Below, one piece after another: positions 39,521-52,500 of a stretch of DNA of 64,000 bases; the stretch's first letter is position 1; the number at the start of each line of letters is the position of its first letter. The notes below the pieces were generated by a model that was not told where the DNA came from, ran no database searches, and saw only the letters and a program-made list of their open reading frames with translations. The DNA lies in contig NW_019091451.1 in NCBI RefSeq assembly GCF_001949145.1, positions 159,806-223,805 on the forward strand. Reading direction: 5' to 3'. The stretch comes from Acanthaster planci. Lineage: Eukaryota > Echinodermata > Asteroidea > Valvatida > Acanthasteridae. The position numbers and the translations under genes are program-made.

Positions 39521-39690
39521 AGTGCTCCGAGCCTGGCTTGGTTGGGTGTTCCCGCGGCGTGAAGTCGCACACGCGCGACGGCAGGGTCTATCGCCGTCCC
39601 GCCAAATACGCGGGAAGGGGGAAGAAAAACCAACGTGTGTACAACTTGGATAAAGCGCTGTATCCTCCGGCAGCAAGGCGAGATCGATGA
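39521..39690 (+). other. Possible orphan coding exon (basic C-terminus)
   Basis: About 56 codons ending in TGA at 39688-39690, with third positions rich in G and C, in contrast to AT-rich flanks. The product is strongly basic and includes HTRDGRVYRRPAKYAGRGKK. A weak acceptor (tctaaag) precedes it, with a pyrimidine-rich stretch further upstream. The TRxGRxxRRPAxY pattern recalls basic tails seen at the ends of some retroelement polyproteins. It could equally be a terminal exon of an ordinary gene. No upstream exon was identified. Confidence 0.3.
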
Positions 39691-40203
39691 CACGGAGTGA
39701 CGGATTAGATCAACGCACCGCTGGAACACGAACCCCCCTCCGAGGAACGTGCCCAATTCAAACACAAACGTCTCTCGTGGCCCAGGGCCCAAGTAGAGCA
39801 CTGACGTCACGAGAGGCTGTGGCTACACCCTGAACGGGAGCTGGGAACATATCAACCCTGAAGTGGGCGGTATTGAATCCAGAATAAGATAAATAAATGT
39901 AACTAATGTCTATCTTTTTTGTTAATTCAAAAAGACTCACTCCGATTTATTTTGCCCCAAAATGTCTCCAGCTGGACCGAATATACCCTGTTGTTTAATA
40001 ATTGGTGGGGTTCGATCATTGAACCGTCCCCAGAGAGTTTTTAAAGGCGATCAATGTGTCCCATCAATGACGGTAAAACTTCGCTGGTTTCCCCTGAGAG
40101 CATGCGATACCCCTTGGTACGTTTCTTTGTAAATAACAGACAGCTCTAAGGGAGTATATTTCTACGATTTGCAAAGTGCAAGGGTATAGATGCGGGTTCC
40201 AAC

Positions 40204-40470
40204 CCCAACATGGGCGTCGCCAGGATTTTTCCAGGGGAGGCAAACCCCCTTTTTTTTCTTTTTTCTTTTCTTTTTTTTTTTTTGGGGGGGGGGCGAATTT
40301 CTTGAGGGGCAAACCCTCAGCTAAAACATAATAAACAATTTATAGCTAGAAGTGGTCAATTTTGAGAGGTAAATTAAGTAAAATGATGATTTTATCCTCT
40401 TATAAATTTCTATCGTTCTCCCCTTTTTCCCTTATTTATTTTTCAATATTTTCCCCAGGGGACACGTGCT
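40204..40470. repeat. Interspersed repeat fragment with T13G10 junction
   Basis: Begins gggcgtcgccaggatttttc, followed by a T/C-rich stretch, T13 (40271-40283) and G10 (40284-40293), then ttgaggggcaaaccctc. The ggcgt-gccaggattt phrase ahead of a G-run resembles a type of invertebrate interspersed repeat, from memory; the family is not named here. Confidence 0.45.
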
Positions 40471-41862
40471 CCTTGCCCCCCGCGACTCCCTATTAATAAA
40501 CACCATTTCCTCGAATATCTCTAATTTTACTCACAGCCCTCTTTGCCAGCAACCAGGTTTATCATGCGAAAACTTTGATCGCTTGACTGACCGAGGCTCC
40601 AACAATCCAATGAGTGTCAGTGTGCGTTCCGTTTCCCCCTTTTCTTCGAAAGCCCTGCAAGAATTGACCATTTATAGGATAAAGTCACAGAGAGTGCACG
40701 ATCAGAATTGAATTGAGATTTCATGGAATCGAACGGATTTCAGTTCCGATAAGCCCACATGCCGTATTTTGTTGGACGGGAGTGATCCATGCTTAACCGC
40801 ATTGAGCTCTGCTCATTTTTCCAGGAACGGGGAACACGCTTCATTTGAAGGCAGCTCCTATGATTTTTGTCATTTACGATTGAAAGCGTTGATTTGGCAG
40901 GATTTCTGCATTCCCGTTGCACCCGTGGCAATGTGTGGCCATATGGTGAGGCGCCTGTGACGGCAGAGCGCATCCATCCATGCTTGGATAACAAGAGCAT
41001 CACGTATGTGCCGCATTTCCCAAGCATCTCCAGCCGATTAGGATCGTGGCTGGGCATTACCGAATGGTCCAAATAGGACGGGGGATTATATTCCGCGAGA
41101 CATCTCATCTCCCGTCATCGCTAATAGCTATAAGCCAGGTATATTCACCGGCTTGAGTCGGCCCATTGGCCAGGAATATCTAAAAATGACCGCCACTGAA
41201 CGCCGGCAGACGGATGTAGGCATGGCATTAAAGTCACCTGGCTGTCAGGTAGCAAGCTGTTTTTGCGGGAAGGTCACCGCGAAATGCCAATCAAATCAGG
41301 CGCAATGATTTCCCGCTCTTCCTGCCCCGGAAGCAAAACTGAAGGCGAGTTTCAAACTTGTGGGGAAATATTGTCCCCCGTGACGTCAAACGACTGTCAT
41401 TTCGCTCACGATGCTGCAATTATTTCATTTTTTCTCGAAATTGGCATTACGAATAGAACTCTCGTACACCAACTCAACCTTGTGGTACAGTGTTGCAAAT
41501 TTGCAGTTGGCCCCGGGGTACAAGATTTCTCTTGACACAGAAGCAGTGCAAATGATGCCTGACAATTCTATGAAAGTGGAAGAATAATTATAGTCTAAAA
41601 TGATTTGCCAACGAGGAGTGGACAAAGATCACCCCTCACTTCAATTCGTTAACTTTACAAGTTCAGCGAAATGGTTAGACTAATATCTAACAAAACGTCA
41701 ATCAGGGTTTCGGGCCTAACTTGATGCATACAAAAATAACATGGATTGGCCCGTCATGGTACAACCGTAAGGCAATTTTCCTTCATGAGACGTTGCTTTT
41801 GTTATACCTTTTTTTGCAGGTATGGTTGAATCTAATAGAGTTCATACAATCAATTTTTGCTT

Positions 41863-42112
41863 GGGCTGCTCCTTGTTTGTGTCTTGTAAATTTTAAGCCG
41901 GCCAATCCGCCCCGAGTAGAAGCACTCCCCTAATCGCTTGAAGAAAACCATGTGTGTCGAGAGTGTTCATTTTGTTGGTAGCGATGCGACTGCAACGCTT
42001 TACGTTTCATAGTCGTTCGTGAACCAGCCATGCGCAGTTACTACCAAAGGTTAGGAGCCTCCGTTGCTATAAAAATTGCGCCCTCTTTTGGTTCAGCTCG
42101 AAGCCCATAACC
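41863..42112 (+). repeat. Dispersed repeat family A, copy 3
   Basis: The most complete copy in the window. It contains the block gtagcgatgcgactgcaacg shared with copy 1 and absent from copy 2. It ends with cagctcgaagcccataacc like copy 2. No coding capacity. Confidence 0.7.
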
Positions 42113-44925
42113 ATAGCCAGGGACGGAATCCGCTTACCTTGTAGGTTTACACTTCCCAAATATCCTCGCAGTTGATTCACTTACCACCCTGAATCTTCAG
42201 CATTTCTTCCACGGGTGTTTTGTGGTACTTACTGACACCAATTTGTGCGACAATCGGACATCACAATGTTACATCTCACGTCGTCCACAAAAGTGAACTT
42301 TTCACGTAGTGTACTGACGTGTGACCACTGTACAGTACAGGCCGAAACACCGTACGAGGGAGCATAAAATATGCAAATGACCATCAAAACACAATCCCTG
42401 TTTGGATTGAACTGGAACTTCACATACTATTTTGTGCAGAGAAAACAAGAGGGTTACAAGTCCACGTTGGCTGTAACCTATAAAGATGACCTAGTTTCAT
42501 GGAAGAGAAAAGCTAAAGTTGGGTCAGTTTACTCGGGGAAAACAAATGGGGCCCATATCAAACAGAGAGAGATTACACAACGTCAGGTGCTAGCGGTACA
42601 AGACAACTGCTCTTAATTTGTCCTGCTTAAAGTTGCCGCATAAGGTACTTGAGAAAGGCATGAAATATGAGTGGTAGATATACACATGTAACCGCGTGAC
42701 CTCCAAATGCAATCAAGCCTGCTGTTCTCGGTTTATTTGGGAAGTGTCACGTTATTCGTAGTGAGTACGCCAATATGGGAAGCATTTTTTCAATTAAACC
42801 ATTCCAGTCTAGTTGTGCAGATGGCTGTAAGAATTCTGTGATAGCTTCCGACATTGTAGGTGTTACGGGTATTTTATTCAAAATTAATGATGTATAATAT
42901 ATACACCTGCAACACTATAATGCATACGTAATACACCATTTTGCAAATCACTTCGTGTTTAGACGCCACGAATGATGAGGAACAAAAAGTGGATGCTGAC
43001 CAGATAAGAACTTTAAAAGTCTTTACCCTGCCTTTAAGTGTACGTGAAATCTTCGAGGCATCAATTTGTTGGCCGTATCTTCGAGTCAAATTCAATGGCC
43101 GGGTCGTTATTCTTTTATTCCTTTCCCCCTTTGACGTTGTCACATCGTCAATTAAGACGGCACCTGTACCTGTCCACTGGGGCAGGTTGATTGGGTATCG
43201 TCAGCAACTGGAGGGCGGAGAAATACGCGCGGCGAGCAGTCCTCTTGCGACCTAACGGTTAGGCTGAGTGGATTCGTTTCGTTGAACATGAGAACCCGCT
43301 GATATTTACTCGTGTCATTCACAATACTGCTGTATTCAATGTGAAATATCCGCCCGGAATAAATACGCACATTTAACATTGAATCCGGAGACTCCTTGAA
43401 ACGCTGTGCAGACATCGGCAGGGTTTCTTTGTTTTCACTGAAGTGCCTTAATGTTTGTTTAAAAATGAATTTTAAAATTTGTATAAAATGCACGGTAAAA
43501 ACAACCCTCATAGTTTAAGGACATTTCTGTGCCTACTTTTTAAATAGTTTAACCCACGATGTGATCAGATATTTACAAATGTTAAGCGGTTTTCACAAAG
43601 CTAAACGTGTACCATAGAAAAACGTTAAATATCTAAACACATCCCTTGATGCATTTCAGTGTAAATATCTATCATGTCGTGGGTAGCACGTTTTAACAAA
43701 ATAGTTAAAGTGTTTGGAAATGTGTTCAAACTCTAAGCACTTTATTAAATTGTACGTATCGTGGCTTTTTAATTAAGCGTTTGTGATTTCTTTAGTAATA
43801 AATATGACAATGTGATAATGACAAATTGGACGGCAAAACTAAAACCTTTGATTTGACTTCCACTATTTGTTGATTTAGTACGCATTGAAATACCAATAAT
43901 CTCTACCTCTGGTGAGCACAATTTATCTTTACATGTAAATAATCATTCAAATAATACTACAAAAGCTTTTAAAAGTATTCCAGGCATCGTCTTTCAGCTT
44001 GTAAAGTAGCATATCGCTCCAAAACCTCTCTCCGATGGTGAGATTGCTATTGCCTGTGTTTACAGGCAAACACAAAAACCAAAAAGATATAAATGGGCTA
44101 AGGAATGAAGGCTGACGGACATATATGCACAGACGCCATCAGCGCAAATCGCAGCGAGTGAGGCGCATCCCCCGGCCGGGCATGCTAAGAGCGCTGCCTG
44201 GTCGTCGTTTAAACATAATAACAGCAAGGTACACTAATTGCTCCAATCTCTCTCTCGGCCAAGGCTCCGCGCCACATTTTGTTTTGGGGGGACGGGAAAA
44301 GGCGGTGTGCACACCCACGTCAATTTCACAGCCGAAGAAATCAAATACTGCCTTCCGTGGGCACACAAGCACAGGTATTTACCCAGGTGATATCAAACAA
44401 GCCGTGGACTACGACTGAGAAATGAATCCGTTACGGTGCTGTGTCTGGCCTGGACAGCTTTCAGAATTCGAAGCTGTGAAAATCAAACTGCACTATAGAT
44501 CATTAATCCCAATATGTTCGGTAATCTGGCACGCGTTTTTTCTATATACTAATCTAAGAAAATACGAATTTGTGGATTTGTAAAAAACGCAAGCCAAATA
44601 TAAAGCAACAAAGTCCCTGAACTCCATAATACATGTGGAAAAGTGAAAGGTTCAACGAAATGAAACAGTTACTAATCTCCATAATCCACTATGGGATATA
44701 TCCAGACTCCTGGTTGCCGCCGGGGCACGAGACCACTTTCACTGAAAAGGGAAATTGTTGTGGAATGAAATCCCTTAGATGAGGAGGTGGGAGTAAACTA
44801 AAGCGACTCAGGCACACCATCGAGCAGCTGTAGGAAATGAAAAGGACATGCGTTTGTATGTATTCCATGGAGGTGTCATTGGTGAAAGCGTGTGGTTTTA
44901 AAACTATACCAAAATCTACTTCATA
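42113..44925. other. Intergenic, no supported gene
   Basis: Open frames at 42941-43255 (+) and 43152-43511 (-) overlap on opposite strands and show no domain. 43500-44000 is AT-rich with nothing recognisable. Confidence 0.45.
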
Positions 44926-46325
44926 ATTTACTGCCAATGTGTTTCGCAACCACATCTCCATTCATAAACGAATTGTGCAGTGGTCCAAAAGGAAACATAC
45001 GGTTTTTGGACGAGTGACTGTAGTGAAATCGCTCCTCATGTCTAAACTTACATATTTAATTCTTACTTTGCCTAATCCTCCAGTTGATATCGTCAAAAAG
45101 CTTAGTTTTTTAGTTATGTTTTTAGTTTATTTGGAAGAGAAAAAATTGAGTTTCTAGTAACCAAATGATGCAACACTATAAAAAGGTGGTGTTCGAATGG
45201 TCGACGTTCGGGCCTATATGGATGCCCTTAAAATTACTTGATTGCATCGACCCTTAGTGCCAGATTATTCCGGATGGGCAAATTTTGTGCCGGAGAATTC
45301 TTGATATTGACCTTGTACTGTTAATAGAAGGAGGTTCAATGGATTTATTTTTTTCTCGAAAAAACTTTGTTTTCTAGTAATCTATTTTGGGCTCATGTTA
45401 TTACCTCCTGGCAGAAATGTATGGCGGTTCAGAAACCTCTAACTCACGGAGAGTTTTAAGACTACACTTTAGTACAATAATCAGAATAAGGTTGGCAATA
45501 AGTGTATTCATTATAGGCACTGGTCATCAACTGGTATCTTTTTTATTTGTGATCTTCTGGACAGTATACGGTTGTTTTTTATTATTGGCTAATTTTACGG
45601 CCAAGTTCTGTGTCCTGACAAACTTCATTGAATATGGTGTTGTTATAAGATCAGTTAAGGCCCCCTGTCGTAATTTGTTGATGACTAACAACATCCCGTT
45701 CCCTCTTTGTTCCCTTCAATAGTAATGTCCTTCTGTCCAATAAAAATGGCTCCTGGAGACTGTACGATTTCTTTGTTTCAGCAAAAGTTGTTGCTAGAAA
45801 GTTTGTTGACAAGTGGGAAGGGCAACTTCAAATAAACTACGATTTGGATTGGTGGTCTCAGGATTTTAACTTTTACATGCACTGTTGACTCTAAGATTAA
45901 ATTGTTATGGTTCCGATTTATACTCCACAGAATACTGGGTACTAAAGGAAACCCTAGTTTACCTTTTCTGTAACTGCCATTATGTTATTTCCTTTTGGAA
46001 TTCATTTGTATATATGATTAAGGACAAAACTAAGATTCAGCTTGTATAGACAATTAACTATACTGTTCGGTGTTACTGACACTACACTTAAATGCTTTAA
46101 TGTTATTCTCTTGATTTCTAGATTTCATATCTATAAAATGAAAATGAACGGTAAGTGCCCTTCAGCAGAAGTTTTGAAGAAGGATATCCAGAAGCATTAC
46201 ATATGCGAAAAATGCTTGAGTGTTGTCAACAGTACTTTTCAGAAATTTTGGTTGAAATGGAAAAAAATACTCTGCACTTTGTCCAGTTTAACTCCTAACG
46301 CTACTGGCAATTTGGCACAAAAATA
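44926..46325 (+). pseudogene. Broken Tx1/L1-like LINE, C-terminal part of ORF2
   Basis: Several plus-strand frames, interrupted by stops and shifts, reproduce in order the region after the reverse transcriptase of Tx1/L1-type retrotransposons. 44939-45157 gives QWSKRKHTVFGRVTVVKSLL then SKLTYLILTLPNPP. About 45186-45240 gives KGGVRMVDVRAYMDALKIT before a stop. About 45815-45960 gives KWEGQLQINYDLDWWSQDF and, after a shift, KLLWFRFILHRILGTKGNP. 46042-46326 gives ILFGVTD...LLISRFHIYKMKM...FWLKWKK. The polymerase, endonuclease and ORF1 are absent, consistent with 5' truncation. Multiple breaks show it is dead. Assignment to the Tx1/L1 group is from remembered motif order; another LINE clade with the same tail is possible. 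Confidence 0.8.
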
Positions 46326-46422
46326 AGGTATTGTTAGACATTAGTATATCATTGGTAATGAATTCCAGTTAATATGAGAGAAATAAAACAGTATCTCAGG
46401 AAAAAAAATCCCCATTCTCAAA

Positions 46423-46593
46423 ACGGGCGATTCACAATAGCGCGCCTCCGAGAATTTGCAAGGCGTTGGTCAATCACAATGCACGAAATCTGTCGAACCC
46501 TCTCCAAACGCGCATTGGGTCCACAGATTTCGCGCATTGTGATTGGTCAACGCGTTGCAAGCTCTTGGAGGCGCGCTGTTGTGAAACGCCCGT
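46423..46593. mobile_element. Family D foldback element, copy 2 (171 bases)
   Basis: 71-base arms at 46423-46493 and 46523-46593 are inverted copies with nine mismatches, around a 29-base loop. The ends are ACGGGCG...CGCCCGT. It contains ccaatcacaatg/cattgtgattgg CCAAT-type boxes in both arms. It lies about 100 bases downstream of the dead LINE. A MITE without coding capacity; the copy at 21171-21359 is older. Confidence 0.85.
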
Positions 46594-46599
46594 ATTATT

Positions 46600-48929
46600 G
46601 CTGTGGTGTTAAAATGCCAGAAGGGGGAGAAACCCCTTCAGTGAATAGCTTACGCGAATATAATAGGGGTTTGAGGGAAAGTAGTTCATAACACACAGTG
46701 TGATGACCGGCATGACTCATACCAACGCCAAGTCCACAACAAGGGACCAGCTAGATTGTCCATTTCCCCCTCGCACTGAGCTTCAAGGATCATGCGGGGA
46801 GGGGGCTGTTGTGAATTTCGTACCGGAAATCTCCACCCGTGGGATATTAGACCGCTGGAAAAGCCCCCAACAGTTTTCAGGCGCAGCGCCGGATTCGTGT
46901 CCCCAGCTTATACTTAACAATTAACTGCAACATGAGCGAGAACGACCCTCTGAAATAACATAGCCGATACACGTATGGGTTCAGTACCAAAATATAATTT
47001 TGAGGTCCCGGGTGTGTCCGTTTGATTTAAGTGTACAGAAGCCACACAGACGATTCTCTGGTTTCACACGGAAGACCAAGGAGTTTGCCAGGCCAGGCGA
47101 TGCAAATTGGCGGTAATCATTCCCATCCGGGGAAGGCGCTCGAGAATATGACCTTAACGTTTGTTTCTCGGTTGAAAGCCACCGTGGGATTGCAATCAGG
47201 CCGTGCAAGGTTGACAATCCGTCAAGGAATGTGCTACAAAAATGTCGAACTATGCAGAGTCGTTGTCCTACGACAAGAATGCGTGACGAGAAACGGCTAA
47301 TTGATTGACAACATAAGACGATATTTCACGGCAGCTTGTCCGACTGAGATGCATCAGCGTGCAAGGAGATAGACAGCTCTCTGTTTATCCCGAGCCACAT
47401 CCCCCACCCGCATTTATAAATTTTGCTTTGCACCAAAAATAGTCATGCGTGAACTGAAGGGTGAACAGTTAACAGTTTTTCAAACCGCATAAAGGCCTGT
47501 TGAATTATACGAACAAGTAACTTTATTCGTTACACGGACATTATATTCCTTCCAAAGTCACTCAGTAAAGAAAGTCGATATTTTGAAAAAGTAACAGACA
47601 GTATGACTTGGAAATAAAATTGACTGATCGTTCTCTTTCCCCAACGAATTTCCTTGACGCAGGCCCCCACTTATTGGCCTGCACTTCATGATTCATCATG
47701 ACTGTGCCTGACACAGGCTGTCGGGCTTTTCGATGAAGTTGTAGATGGCCGCCAAGGCGTGAGAGAAAGTTAATTAAAAAGAGAGACGATGAGGTCACAA
47801 ACTATTCACAATTATCACGTTGAAACAGAGTACGGACCATGGCGCCTTCGAAATGCATAAAGGTAAACGGGACACTGAAGTTTGAATGTCTTTGTCAGTC
47901 TTTAGAAAAGGCACGCTATGTACGAATGAGATCAGTGCATGATTGAAGAGTTACAGATTCAGGTCCGTACTCCAAGGAGGAGAGAAAGACTTATTTAGAA
48001 TACATACATGATAATACCACAGAAATACCGGGGAAAGCTTCAAAGAGCGTCTGTCCGAGTGAGAGAAAGCTACTCAGTGTGACGATAATGCAACATATAG
48101 ACCCTTCTGGGAAGGCCAGAACAACTGAAGACAGAAGTCGCGTTAAAGAAACGTAAGACACGTTGCACTTTTATGTTGCTTTTTAGTTGAAGAGCCACTA
48201 AGTCACTTGCCGCCACTGCTGAGTGCCGGGTCGCGTACGTGCCTAGCCTGGACGTGGCTTGGAGAAACATCACGTATCGACACTCCATGAGATCCGCTGC
48301 GTATGAATTTGTCTCGCGAGCGGCGCGAGACTTGCCCACATATTGGCGCCTTTAGTGCCGAGGTCACTGGAAATTAGCAGGATAATTGGGCTTGGGGCCC
48401 GGCGTCCAACTCTCCAGTGTGACGGGGGGTGTACCAACATAACATCAAAGTGTTTCGTCCGCTTGAGGAAAAAAAGTCAGTTGAAACAATTTCGCCATCT
48501 TCAGAAGGATGCGTCCTGCCGATTACTAAGGATGAGGTGGGATAGTTGTACCATCTGTGATGTTGATACGGGATATGGCCGACAGTGGGAAATGAATTGG
48601 TCCAATATCACCCTCTGAGAGAAAAAAATTCTTAATTGAATTTATTATCGGAAGATTTTGACCTTGTCCATTAGTAGATGAGAAATGTATCACTTAGCTT
48701 CACTGACGTTTCGTCAATCAAGTGATCAAGCCTGTCGAGAACTTTGTTCAAGCACCCGCGATAGGCCAACAAGCAAATTCGGGCTTGCCGCAACAAACAG
48801 GATTATTCCGCGGGTAGACCGACCAAGCCACAGTTTGACGACATTACCAAACACGGGAATCAGCTACGCACGTCATCTTGCGTTATCTCTTACCAGCAAA
48901 TTAATTCAATAAAGTGTTGCCTTTAATAA
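46600..48929. other. Intergenic, no supported gene
   Basis: Short open frames on both strands (46700-46924, 47031-47300, 48070-48339), none with a recognisable family or splice-site support. Confidence 0.45.
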
Positions 48930-49541
48930 TTCACACAGCGTTTTCCATATACGACTCCTCTGAAATTACAAGCAGGGTCTCAAGGCATCATCCATTTACT
49001 TTTCTTAGAATCTCTTAACTTTAACCCTGCCTATAAGGATCTAAATCCTGAAAAAAAACATGCACTCAAATATGTGTTTAAGAGCTGTAGATTTGATGTA
49101 AAACTGAGCTATTTTGCATCCACTAATTTTGAAGAACCTTATACATGGACATACGCGTATCCTTCCTGCTGGCTTTTTTGGCAACTCATAAAACTTAAGT
49201 TTTCCATTGTCTACACTAAGAATAGGAAAAATACTCTTTCACGTGATGCAGTGGGAAGTACATGTACCATAATCACAAACCTGTTGTTTATTTCGCAAAA
49301 TCTGTGCAGATACGCAATATATGCCAATAGAAAGATTCAGATAAACTCCTTGATTCACGGATGCTTGAAGGAGCTGGAAAGCACCAATAGTCTTGGTTTT
49401 GCAAAGAGATGCTATTTGGAAAACAGAAATTGTTCTCCAAACCCAAATTCAAATAGCAATTTGGGATTTATTGGAGAAGTTTTCAGATTTAATGCGCTAG
49501 GAAAATCCAGTAAATTGATCAAATTTTTCAATTCCCCTTAG
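48930..49541 (+). other. Unassigned 203-codon open frame, no ATG start
   Basis: The frame is open from just after the TAA at 48927-48929 to the TAG at 49539-49541. It is the second-longest uninterrupted plus-strand frame after the receptor. No ATG occurs in frame, so it would have to be an internal exon (a tcacacag acceptor-like site ends at 48938) or a remnant. The product is rich in Lys, Asn, Tyr and Phe, with the segment PAYKDLNPEKKHALKYVF before an aromatic-rich stretch (TWTYAYPSCWLFW). I recognise no family. A decayed mobile-element protein is the most economical reading; AT-rich chance opening is possible. Confidence 0.3.
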
Positions 49542-49544
49542 ACA

Positions 49545-52500
49545 GCTTGCCATCCGTCTTATAACTCCTGTCTGTTCGAATGAAGACGTCTGCATGCCGA
49601 CTCTAATTGGTGCCCTTGTCTGCATGGTTGTGGGTGATAGATGATATGGCCTCTACGCTGTAGAGCCTTATTTTAAAGCCCCACCCCTATGTATCCTGTC
49701 CAGCGCCAAAACAATTGCTGTCATCGCAAGAGTTCATTGTTTTTAATGTAACAAGAATAAGGGGGCCAAATGAAACGATTCCACACGCCCTTTGACTGAC
49801 AGGTAGAAGTCTTCTAAGCTGGATACCAACTGCATAGCAATTACCGCAATGTGCATGTATTAGAGAACGATTTCTTTATCATTTCAAAACCACTTCTGAG
49901 AAACATCTGGTCCAAGGCCGCCAGGAAAACGAGAAACAGCTTAGAAGCCTTGCTCGATGACATCTAGCATACACAAGTGAGAATGTTGGAAGTTTTGATC
50001 TCCTCCGGTCAAACACGGCTGGACACGAATTGGGGGAGAAGGTGTGCAGGATTGAAGTGCATTGGGTGAAAACTATCAACGCCTTGTGGATCAGTTGGTC
50101 AGAAGCATCTTAGAAAAACTTCAATTATTTTTCATCTATTTTGCGAGCCCGGCAGTCGATAGTAGTTTGCCATCCTTCCGAAACCACTCACAAGCTCCAC
50201 AGAAATACGAGTTGTCGTGGTTTGACCCTTCCAAGTTTTCAATGAAGGCAATCTAGTTTTCTTTCTTTAGCTTGCATACTTCGTCAATGTAAGTCTATTA
50301 CCAGTTCTTTATTACGTTAGTTGGCAGTTCATGAAAGGGCAAACGATATTTTGAGCTGATTTAAATGACACGTGTATCATCGCTCGTCCAGGGAAACATT
50401 CCTCTTTGGATAGCATCGCTCTCAGCCTGGGCAACACAGCTTACAAATTGATCGCCTGGTTAGTTAAACGAAAATGGCATGTTAGTTTGCACATAGAGCT
50501 GGTAAAATGCTGTGCAAATTTAATTGAAGACACTAAATAAATAATACTAATAACGTTTTACACTAACGATAATACACCATCGTTTGTGTCCTGAATATGA
50601 CCCCTGGAGGATTAAATGTCGACCATAGTCCGGATTAAGTGCATTAGTGATGAATGAAGGCAAGAATAAAGACATTAATTTTAAAATACACGTCGAGCAG
50701 GGCAAAAACCCAAAATTTATTTACATCTCCCCAGCGCAATTTCATCCTTGAAATAATAAAGACATTATTGTGTACAAACTTTTTTTTACAGAGAGGTTAT
50801 TTTTCATAATAGCCACGTCAGTTACTGTCCACAACAGTAAGCTGATTAGCAAATGAAAATGTTCGTTGTAACTCAAAGATAAAATACATGTGTAAAGCCG
50901 TAAGAAGGGTTTAAAAAGTCCTTTACAAAGATATCGGTGGAATTACTTACCTCCCCCGAAAAAAATACACATGCCACAGCATTAGAAAAAGCCAATTGGC
51001 AAGGCCTGATAATAAAAGGGACGTGAAGACGCTAACAACTAGAGCACTGACATATCTTTGGGAAGTGAATGTAAAATCTTAGAAGTCGGTAAGAATTTTA
51101 ATTAACGGGGCTGATCTACTTGCAGAACAGGGAGGTTTGATTTTTTTCCTGTCGTGATTTAGTCAGATTTTTGTGATAAAATGCTCATTATACGATATCT
51201 AAATTCGTGGGAAATTTACTTATGGCTCGCAGTATCCCTTTTCTGAGGTTAAGTGTCCACAGGCTCAACGTCTATAGTTAACCGTTTCGAAAGAGAACGT
51301 GCACCCAAATCTGTGTAGATATTGGCAGAGTATTTTGTTCGAATAATGAAACCCAGTCTCTTTGCATCGAAAATGGGAGTCCATTTCCACAGTGCGAATT
51401 CTAAAGGTACTGGGCCGGGGCTCTCCTGGTAAATAAGCGGTCGCTTGAACACATAATATTGCCCTCTGGAGACGGCCAGACTGCCTGGTTTGAATTCGCC
51501 AGCAGATCATTTGCTGGTCTCCTGAACATTTCAGCAAGGGGCCTAATGGTAGACGCGGGGGATACGGCAGAGTGGAAATGGATCTATTCATTGCCTGTTT
51601 TGGTAATGTTGCTTGACGTGACTGAAATTCCATCGGGTTGCTCGGGTGAATTAAGGCCTCACTAATACAATAAAGGGGGCGTTCAAGTAGGTCATGGAGG
51701 TATCAATCGAACTCTGTAAGTCGAACTAACACCTACAAGGCACAGTGTTAAGGCACCTCTACTATGTATTTTAACACTGTCTTTTAATAGGTGCATTTTG
51801 CTTGTACCATACTGCCGTGAGCATTTTGACTCAAAAAGGATAATGGTTTTCATGGGTAACAGTTTGATCGCTTCACGGAATAATGAAATCAGGGGGAAAA
51901 CGGAAAATTTACAAATCAATAATATAAAACGGGGTTGCATAACAAAAAGCGTTTGAAAACGTAGCCAGCATATGCATCGGACAGTAAGGAATGCGCATGG
52001 GATTAATTTATACTTATTACGTATTACACATGACAGGCAATCCAGTCTTGTGGCATTGGATGGATATTAAGTCGACGGATGGACAATCCATTAAAGGTAT
52101 TGATGCAGTGCGCTTGTCAGCACAATTGCTGCAGTCATTCTTACTATCTTAACGACCTCATTGTCCTGGAGTATTTTTGACGAAGACACTCTTTCAAGGA
52201 ATGAGCAGCAAACGGAGGCTCATCTGGAAGTCATTTTTTGTTGTAATGATTTAGCTGAGTATCGATTCATGGATTGGAAAAAAGACGTCAAGTTTAATTG
52301 ACGTCCTGCCGTTTCGGGCTTCATTAATGGTAATCTCATTGTAAACGTTGTTGCATTGAGAGTACATGGGAACCCATTCTGTGAAAAGTATACAGACAAC
52401 AGTTGCTTTGGAGCGATATTTTGTTTTTCCAGTGCGAGTTCAATCTGTGCTGTTTTATTTCGTCAGAAAGGAGGAACGTCCAAGACGGTGATGTACCCAG

